Positions 6,051 through 10,484 of a DNA stretch of 10,484 nucleotides are shown piece after piece (position 1 is the stretch's first letter; each line of letters begins with the position of its first letter). The notes beneath the pieces were generated by a model. That model did no database searches. It saw nothing but the letters and a program-made list of their open reading frames with translations, and had not been told where the DNA came from. A program made the translations under genes and the position numbers. The DNA comes from Verrucomicrobiota bacterium (GTDB lineage: Bacteria > Verrucomicrobiota > Verrucomicrobiia > Chthoniobacterales > UBA10450): NCBI GenBank assembly GCA_003219995.1, contig QHRC01000094.1, positions 1-10,484 of the forward strand, read 5' to 3'.

Positions 6051-6108
6051 TGTAGCGGCGCTCTATGAGCGTCGCATTTTATTTCGGCAGTCGTAGACCG
6101 CCGCTACA
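6051..6108. repeat. REP-like inverted pair (BIME-like), copy 2
   Basis: A 58-base relative of the element at 5254, in the same orientation, with identical 10-base ends TGTAGCGGCG and CGCCGCTACA. The plus-strand hairpin is CGGCGCTC / TAT / GAGCGTCG. The minus-strand one is CGGCGGTC / TAC / GACTGCCG. Each has an 8-bp stem with a single G-T pair and a 3-base loop behind GTAG. The left unit matches the left unit of copy 1 and the right unit the right, so two distinct hairpin variants are paired in the same order. It lies in the 144-base divergent gap between the RluA-family gene and accB. Confidence 0.85.
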
Positions 6109-6181
6109 GCTTATTCGTTGACTTGACCTCGCTTGCAAAACCGCTTTACCTAGACCCTCGGTTTTACCAAAGGGAACCGCC

Positions 6182-6628
6182 GTGGACCTCAAAGACATCA
6201 AAGCCATCATCGATTTGATGAAGAAGAACGACCTCTCGGTCTTCGAGATGGAGAAAGATGGTTTTCGCCTGAAGCTGCAAAAAGGCGTCGACCAACCGAT
6301 TATTTCCGCGCCCGCAACTGTCGCGACGTCTCCAACGCCAGCGGTTTCAAATGGCCCGCCGGTCGCGTTGCCTGCCACGGGCGAGACGACGGGGCTCAAG
6401 GACATCGTTTCGCCCATGGTAGGTACGTTCTACCGCGGCGGCTCGCCGGACGCGCCGCCGTTTGTGGATGTGGGAAAAACAGTTACCGAGGACACGGTCG
6501 TTTGCATTATCGAGGCAATGAAAGTGATGAACGAAATAAAAGCGGAAACCAGCGGAGTCATCGCCGAAGTTGTGGCCGAGAGTGGCAAACCGGTGCAGTT
6601 CGGTCAGGTTCTTTTTCGTGTGCGTTGA
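6182..6628 (+). CDS. accB: biotin carboxyl carrier protein of acetyl-CoA carboxylase
   Basis: A 148-residue BCCP, the swinging-arm subunit that carries carboxybiotin from AccC to the carboxyltransferase in the first step of fatty acid synthesis. The N-terminal segment (1-34, MDLKDIKAIIDLMKKNDLS...) is the usual AccB helix-plus-strand region. Residues 35-70 are the Pro/Ala/Thr-rich linker. Residues 71-148 are the biotinyl domain, with SPMVGTFYRGGSPDAPPFV (77-95) including the 'thumb' typical of AccB, and the biotinylation motif EAMKVMNE, Lys114. I take GTG 6182 as start because AGGG at 6171-6174 lies seven bases upstream and the conserved MDLKDIK begins there. Length is normal. accC follows after 48 bases. 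A possible weak promoter (TTGACC at 6123) is too poor at -10 to call. Confidence 0.97.
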   Translation: MDLKDIKAIIDLMKKNDLSVFEMEKDGFRLKLQKGVDQPIISAPATVATSPTPAVSNGPPVALPATGETTGLKDIVSPMVGTFYRGGSPDAPPFVDVGKTVTEDTVVCIIEAMKVMNEIKAETSGVIAEVVAESGKPVQFGQVLFRVR

Positions 6629-6676
6629 CGCGTCGGGGCGGAACGCCAGTCGCTCGCATCGTCGCCAACTTCATTC

Positions 6677-8065
6677 ATGTTCGAGAAAGTCCTGATTGCC
6701 AATCGCGGCGAGATCGCGCTGCGCATCATCCGCGCTTGCAAAGAGCTCGGCGTTCGCACGCTGGCGGTTTATTCCGAGGCGGACGTTGATTCGATGCACG
6801 TTCAACTCGCGGACGAATCGATCTGCATCGGGGCGGCGCCCAGCTCGGAAAGTTATCTAAAAATCGACCGCATCATGAGCGCGGCGGAGGTAGGCAATGT
6901 CGATGCCATCCATCCCGGCTACGGTTTTCTGGCGGAAAATGCGCATTTTGCCGAAGTCTGCGAAAGCTGCAACATCAAATTCATCGGACCATCTTCACGT
7001 GCGATGCAGGCCTTGGGAGATAAAAACACGGCGCGCGCTTGTGCGCGCAAAGCCGGCGTGCCGGTGACACCGGGAAGCAACGAAATCGTCGAAACAGAGG
7101 TGGAAGCGGTGAGGATCGCGAAAAAAATCGGTTATCCGGTCATGATCAAGGCCACGGCTGGTGGGGGCGGGCGAGGAATGCGCACCGCCCACAATGAGCC
7201 CAGCCTTATCAACGGTTTTCACAGCGCGCGTCATGAGGCCGAGAAGGCTTTTGGGAACGGCAACGTGTATATCGAGAAGTTGATCGTCAATCCGCACCAT
7301 ATCGAGTTTCAAATCATGGCCGACCAACGCGGCCATGTCGTACATCTGGGCGAGCGCGATTGTTCCATTCAAAGACGCAACCAAAAAGTCATAGAGGAAT
7401 GTCCGTCGCCTCTCATGACCGCGGCTTTACGCAAAAAAATGGGCAATGCCGCGGTGAAGCTGGCGAAATCAGTCGGTTACGAAAATGCCGGGACGGTCGA
7501 ATTTCTCGTCGATGCCGTTCGGCACTTTTACTTCATCGAGATGAATACTCGCATTCAAGTGGAGCACACCATCACGGAAGAGGTTTACGGTTGCGACCTG
7601 GTCAAGGAGCAGATTCGCATCGCTGCGGGTCAGCCGCTTTCCCCGCACGTCGCGCATGCGACCCCGCGGCTCCACGCGATCCAGTGTCGCATTAACGCCG
7701 AAGATCCGGTGAGGGATTTTGAACCATCGCCCGGACGAATCGCTTTTTACTACGCCCCTGGGGGCCGCGGTGTTCGCATCGATTCCCATGCTTACACCGG
7801 CTACGTCGTGCCGCCATATTACGATTCCATGATCGCGAAAATCATCACTGTCGCCGCGACCCGCATTTCCGCCATTGATCGCATGCGTCGGGCTCTAGAC
7901 GAGTATTACATCACCGGAATTAAAACGACCGTCCCATTTCATGCCGCTATCATGCGCAGCGCTGAATTCCGCGACGGAAAATACGACACCGGCTTTGTCG
8001 AGCGAGTAATGTCCTCGGAAAATTTCGAGCTGCGGCACGCGCCCGGCCGCCGGCTGCACCAATAA
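6677..8065 (+). CDS. accC: acetyl-CoA carboxylase, biotin carboxylase subunit
   Basis: A 462-residue biotin carboxylase that uses ATP and bicarbonate to carboxylate the biotin on AccB. Domains in order: the N-terminal pre-ATP-grasp domain ([17 protein letters not shown], 4-20; [14 protein letters not shown], 79-92), the ATP-grasp domain with Lys116, Lys158 and the glycine loop GGGGRGM (162-168), and the C-terminal domain ([11 protein letters not shown], 334-344). Catalytic residues expected from E. coli AccC are in place: Glu275 and Glu288 (metal), Arg292 and Glu296 in MNTRIQVEH. The following residues are TITE rather than the usual [16 protein letters not shown] (379-390) and GIKTTVPFH (414-422) are also typical. 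The length, slightly above E. coli's ~449, shows there is no fused biotinyl domain, consistent with the separate accB. thiE starts six bases after its stop. Confidence 0.98.
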   Translation: MFEKVLIANRGEIALRIIRACKELGVRTLAVYSEADVDSMHVQLADESICIGAAPSSESYLKIDRIMSAAEVGNVDAIHPGYGFLAENAHFAEVCESCNIKFIGPSSRAMQALGDKNTARACARKAGVPVTPGSNEIVETEVEAVRIAKKIGYPVMIKATAGGGGRGMRTAHNEPSLINGFHSARHEAEKAFGNGNVYIEKLIVNPHHIEFQIMADQRGHVVHLGERDCSIQRRNQKVIEECPSPLMTAALRKKMGNAAVKLAKSVGYENAGTVEFLVDAVRHFYFIEMNTRIQVEHTITEEVYGCDLVKEQIRIAAGQPLSPHVAHATPRLHAIQCRINAEDPVRDFEPSPGRIAFYYAPGGRGVRIDSHAYTGYVVPPYYDSMIAKIITVAATRISAIDRMRRALDEYYITGIKTTVPFHAAIMRSAEFRDGKYDTGFVERVMSSENFELRHAPGRRLHQ

Positions 8066-8071
8066 ACGACG

Positions 8072-8704
8072 TTGCGAAGTATAAACGATTGCCGGCTCTA
8101 CGGTATCTTAGATCTAAGCTACGTTGATGTCTTAGACGTGTCTCGGGTAGCCGAAGCGATGGTCGAAGGAGGTGTCGATCTTATCCAACTGCGCGGCAAA
8201 CAACAGTCGATCAACGAACTTGTCGATCTTGCATCCGACCTGCATAAAATTACATGTCGATCTTCGGTCCCGCTGATCGTGAACGATCACGCCGAGGTTG
8301 CGCGGAAAGTCCCGGTGGAAGGCGTGCATGTCGGCCAGGAAGACGATTCAATCTCGCTGGCCCGGGAGAAAGCCGGCCGCACCATTGTGATCGGGAAATC
8401 AACCCACAACTTGGCGCAGGCAAACGCAGCGCAACAAGAGAGCGCGGACTACATTGGGTTCGGCCCAATCTTTGCGACGCCGACCAAGCCGGATTATGCG
8501 CCGATCGGCCTTACGGAGATTGCAGCGGTGCATGTCGATGTGAGGACCCCAATCTTTTGCATCGGTGGAATCAAGATCGACAATCTCGAACAAGTCATCG
8601 CCGCGGGCGCGCGCCGCGTTGCCATCGTTTCTGGATTATTGAAAGCGCCCGACATTGTCGAGTACACCCGCGCTTGCAAAAAGCTTCTGATCGCTGACTT
8701 CTGA
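8072..8704 (+). CDS. thiE: thiamine phosphate synthase
   Basis: A 210-residue TIM-barrel enzyme that joins the thiazole phosphate and HMP-pyrophosphate moieties to give thiamine phosphate, the last condensation of thiamine synthesis. Family motifs in order: GVDLIQLRGKQ (34-44), PLIVNDH (67-73), GVHVGQED (84-91), IGKSTHN (107-113), DYIGFGPIFATPTKPDYAPI (126-145), FCIGGI (162-167) and VAIVSGLL (183-190). All phosphate- and pyrophosphate-binding loops look intact and the length is normal. No ATG is available near the N-terminus; TTG 8072 places the start six bases after the accC stop and gives the expected beginning (CRLYGILDLSY). Its place directly behind accC suggests it rides on the acc transcript. 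There is no room for a TPP riboswitch immediately upstream and none is seen. Confidence 0.95.
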   Translation: MRSINDCRLYGILDLSYVDVLDVSRVAEAMVEGGVDLIQLRGKQQSINELVDLASDLHKITCRSSVPLIVNDHAEVARKVPVEGVHVGQEDDSISLAREKAGRTIVIGKSTHNLAQANAAQQESADYIGFGPIFATPTKPDYAPIGLTEIAAVHVDVRTPIFCIGGIKIDNLEQVIAAGARRVAIVSGLLKAPDIVEYTRACKKLLIADF

Positions 8705-8749
8705 TCTCTGTATGTCGTCGCACTTTCCTCACCTGGCGCTGACGCGTCC

Positions 8750-8781
8750 TCCTCTCCCTGAGGGAGAGGATAGGGTGAGGG
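8750..8781. repeat. GC-rich hairpin repeat in the thiE-pfkB gap
   Basis: TCCTCTCCC and GGGAGAGGA form a perfect 9-bp stem around TGA (8750-8770), followed by TAGGGTGAGGG (8771-8781). Similar CCTCTCCC/GGGAGAGG plus GGTGAGGG sequences are dispersed intergenic repeats in other bacterial genomes, as far as I recall. It could slow transcription or protect the thiE 3' end, but no T-run follows, so it is called a repeat rather than a terminator. Confidence 0.55.
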
Positions 8782-8816
8782 CAATCGTATCGCTCACATC
8801 TGACCTCTGACCTCTA

Positions 8817-9731
8817 ATGTCGGTACTGATCGTTGGTTCTATTGCGCTCGACACGGTGAAAACACCGGTCGAAGAACACAGCGATTTGTTAGGCGGTTCC
8901 GCTTCCTATGCGGCCGCGGCCGCGAGTTTTTTTTCTCCGGTCAAGCTGGTCGGCGTTGTCGGCAATGATTTCCCCGATTCGGAGTTCGAGTTTTGGAAAT
9001 CGCGCAAGATCGACAGTGAGGGAGTGCAGCGGGTGAACGGGAAAACTTTCCGCTGGTCCGGCGAATACTCCTGGGATTTGAACACGCGCGAAACGCGTTC
9101 GGTCGCGCTCAACGTTTTCGAGAATTTCCGACCGAAGTTGCCAGGCTCGTATCGCAAAACCGATTTTGTTTTGCTGGCCAACATCGCGCCGTCGTTGCAA
9201 TCCCATGTGCTCGACCAGATGGAAAAGCCGCGCTTTATCGTGGCCGACACGATGGACCTTTGGATCGAGACCACGCGCGCCGATTTGGATGCGCTGCTTC
9301 CGCGGGTCGATCTTCTCATCCTCAACGAGAGCGAGGCGCGCGAAATGACCAAGGAAACAAGCTTGATCAAAGCCGGGAGAAAAATGCGCAAATTCGGACC
9401 GCGCTATGTAGCGATTAAAAAAGGCGAGCACGGTGCCTTACTTTTCGGCGATGATGAATTCTTCAGCTGCGGCGCCTATCCGCTGGAAGACATTCACGAC
9501 CCGACCGGGGCAGGGGACACCTTCGCCGGCGGCATCGCGGGATATTTGGCTGGAACAGTGAAGTCCGTGCATTTCACCGATCTGCGCAAAGCGATCATTT
9601 ATGGAAGCGTGCTCGCCAGTTTCGCGGTGGAAGACTTCAGCCTAGAGCGTTTGCGCAAACTGTCGATGGACGAAATTAAGGAGCGCTACGAAACGTTCAA
9701 AATCATGAGCCAATTCGAGGTATCAGCTTGA
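8817..9731 (+). CDS. PfkB-family carbohydrate/nucleoside kinase
   Basis: A 304-residue cytosolic kinase of the PfkB (ribokinase) family, which phosphorylates a sugar or nucleoside hydroxyl with ATP. The N-terminal substrate region shows VLIVGSIALDTVKTP (3-17) and the glycine patch GGSASYAAAAASFF (26-39). The C-terminal signature is DPTGAGDTFAGG (228-239), with Asp234 as the catalytic base and GAGD as the anion hole. LILNESEAREMT (167-178) and VAIKKGEHGALLF (198-210) are the typical nucleotide-side blocks. Length is normal. The substrate cannot be read; this subtype with few lid features is usually annotated just as sugar kinase. ATG 8817 matches the start of the first strand; no Shine-Dalgarno is seen. 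It lies 112 bases after thiE, separated by the hairpin repeat, so it may be its own unit. A 59-bp palindrome begins five bases after its stop. Confidence 0.92.
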   Translation: MSVLIVGSIALDTVKTPVEEHSDLLGGSASYAAAAASFFSPVKLVGVVGNDFPDSEFEFWKSRKIDSEGVQRVNGKTFRWSGEYSWDLNTRETRSVALNVFENFRPKLPGSYRKTDFVLLANIAPSLQSHVLDQMEKPRFIVADTMDLWIETTRADLDALLPRVDLLILNESEAREMTKETSLIKAGRKMRKFGPRYVAIKKGEHGALLFGDDEFFSCGAYPLEDIHDPTGAGDTFAGGIAGYLAGTVKSVHFTDLRKAIIYGSVLASFAVEDFSLERLRKLSMDEIKERYETFKIMSQFEVSA

Positions 9732-9736
9732 TGAAA

Positions 9737-9795
9737 TGTAGCCACGGCGCTCTGTCGTCGTGTTGACAACGCGCCGACTGAGCGGCGCGGCTGCA
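9737..9795. repeat. 59-bp imperfect palindrome between the kinase gene and tRNA-Arg
   Basis: The sequence is symmetric about base 9766 (centre GTTG-A-CAAC). The two 29-base arms match at 23 positions, and two of the six mismatches would still be G-T pairs in RNA. It opens with TGTAGCC and closes with GGCTGCA, so it carries a GTAG head like the REP-like units at 5254 and 6051, but its body is longer and different. It starts five bases after the kinase stop codon and could also serve as a 3' stem-loop for that transcript. No T-run follows. Confidence 0.7.
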
Positions 9796-9810
9796 CGGAA
9801 AACAGAAGCG

Positions 9811-9884
9811 CGCGCCCGTGAAGATTCGAACTTCAAACCTTCTGATCCGTAGTCAGATGCTCTATCCAGTTGAGCTACGGGCGC
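9811..9884 (-). tRNA. tRNA-Arg (anticodon ACG)
   Basis: A complete 74-base cloverleaf reads on the minus strand. The acceptor arms GCGCCCG and CGGGCGC pair perfectly (7 bp). The D arm is GCTC/GAGC with loop AACTGGATA. The anticodon arm is TCTGA/TCAGA with loop CTACGGA, anticodon ACG. The T arm is TGAAG/CTTCA with loop TTCGAAT. The discriminator is G, and the CCA end is not encoded. ACG, with A34 normally deaminated to inosine by TadA, reads CGU, CGC and CGA arginine codons. No integrase or duplicated 3' end suggests use as an attachment site. It lies downstream of the metallophosphoesterase on the same strand. Confidence 0.97.
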
Positions 9885-9978
9885 CGTAGAGAGCGACTAA
9901 TTTGCGGAGGAAGACGCGGGCGTCAACCAGTGGTCGAAATTCGAAATTTGTTTTTCGCGCTGCGCCTTCGTTTCTGCA

Positions 9979-10484
9979 TCACGACTCGCAGCGCAAGGTG
10001 ATGTGAATGAGTTCGGCGGGCGCGTTCGCACGCACGGGAAACCAGTTACCGACGCCGTTCGAGACGATGAGTTTGCTTTCGCCACGAGTATAAAGTCCGG
10101 ACCAGTAACGAAACAACGCCGGGCCGAATCCGAGTTGTTCGTTCAACATCAACTGACCTCCGTGAGTGTGTCCGGATAGAGTGAGAGGCATTTGGGCTTC
10201 GGCGGCCGCGTCGAAAGCGTGTGGGTGATGCGCCAGCAGAATGGGGAAAACGTCCGGCTGGCGTTGCTGCAACAGCGCGCGCACAGATCGGGAAATCTCT
10301 GCGTCGTGATTTGCGCCATGACGGCGCGTCCAGCTTAGGCCTAGTAACTGCACTGGCACGCTGCGAACGGACACAATAGCGGATTCGTCGAGAAGAAACG
10401 GAATGCCGGATGCTTTTACGCGTCGCTCGAATTCGAGGGCGTTTTCAATCAGATCGTGATTTCCCTCGATCAAATACAATCCAA
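9979..10484 (-). CDS. metallophosphoesterase, YkuE-like, C-terminal part (5' end outside window)
   Basis: The minus-strand frame is open through the right edge and ends at TGA 9981-9979; about 168 residues are visible. It is the C-terminal part of a calcineurin-like metallophosphoesterase. Metal-binding motifs in order are GNHD near the visible start, LAHHPHAFD in the middle and LSGHTHGGQ later, which together hold the dinuclear metal centre. The end, YWSGLYTRGESKLIVSNGVG followed by PVRANAPAELIHITL, matches the C-terminus of the YkuE/YaeI type, often membrane-anchored by an N-terminal helix; that part is outside the window. The N-terminal D-x-H motif is also not visible. The likely substrate class (phospholipid or UDP-linked lipid pyrophosphate versus others) cannot be decided here. 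tRNA-Arg lies 94 bases downstream on the same strand. Confidence 0.93.
   Translation of the reverse strand, partial: GLYLIEGNHDLIENALEFERRVKASGIPFLLDESAIVSVRSVPVQLLGLSWTRRHGANHDAEISRSVRALLQQRQPDVFPILLAHHPHAFDAAAEAQMPLTLSGHTHGGQLMLNEQLGFGPALFRYWSGLYTRGESKLIVSNGVGNWFPVRANAPAELIHITLRCES

Noticed and set aside
6118..6152. Possible sigma-70 promoter for accB: TTGACT (6118) or TTGACC (6123) with TACCTA at 6147.
   Set aside because: The -35 boxes are good but the -10 matches only about half of the consensus; not enough to annotate.
8066..8071. Search for a TPP riboswitch ahead of thiE.
   Set aside because: thiE starts six bases after accC, so there is no leader, and no THI-box-like sequence was seen.
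9811..9884. tRNA-Arg as an integration site of a mobile element.
   Set aside because: No integrase gene, no repeated tRNA 3' end and no change of composition around it.
9935..9960. AAATTCGAAATTT followed by a short T-run, resembling an intrinsic terminator on the plus strand.
   Set aside because: The stem is AT-only and weak, and no plus-strand gene ends there; tRNA-Arg and the phosphoesterase are on the minus strand.
1..10484. CRISPR array, insertion sequence with transposase, prophage or toxin-antitoxin genes.
   Set aside because: No regularly spaced direct repeats, no transposase or phage-type proteins, and no small toxin/antitoxin pair could be recognised on either strand.

Overview
The window is 10.5 kb of ordinary bacterial chromosome with about a dozen real genes, moderate to high G+C, and short intergenic gaps carrying small palindromic repeats. 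The protein types, the rarity of clear Shine-Dalgarno sites and the gene mix (an orphan lipid-A-biosynthesis N-terminal domain protein, accB-accC followed by thiE, a PagL-type outer-membrane protein) suggest a Gram-negative bacterium, most likely Verrucomicrobiota (Chthoniobacterales-like). That placement is an inference from recall, not a search result.

Left part (1-3000). The C-terminus of citrate synthase enters from the left edge. It is followed by a possible 35-codon ORF and a three-helix LAB_N membrane protein, linked by overlapping stop and start codons. An AT-rich stretch (941-1219, minus) then holds what looks like the beheaded C-terminus of an OLD/AAA-type ATPase. Next come a 62-residue single-pass membrane protein with a textbook ribosome binding site and a full-length M48 (Ste24-like) membrane zinc protease on the minus strand.

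Middle (3000-6110). A two-gene plus-strand unit encodes a small secreted protein and a membrane-anchored protein, neither recognised. It converges, over a perfect hairpin, on a minus-strand pair: a PagL-like lipid A deacylase broken by a one-base frameshift, and a Nudix hydrolase with a stretched Nudix box. An RluA-family pseudouridine synthase follows. It is bracketed by two copies of a ~60-bp inverted pair of GTAG-headed hairpins (REP/BIME-like), one of which supplies the gene's last codons and stop.

Right part (6180-10484). accB (biotin carboxyl carrier protein), accC (biotin carboxylase) and thiE (thiamine phosphate synthase) form a likely operon. accB and accC together make the biotin-carboxylation half of acetyl-CoA carboxylase. 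A GC-rich hairpin repeat, a PfkB-family sugar or nucleoside kinase, a 59-bp imperfect palindrome and tRNA-Arg(ACG) follow. The C-terminal half of a YkuE-like metallophosphoesterase runs off the right edge.

I found no CRISPR array, phage, insertion sequence, toxin-antitoxin or defence island. The most unusual content is the set of REP-like elements around the RluA gene, the frameshifted PagL gene and the ATPase remnant.
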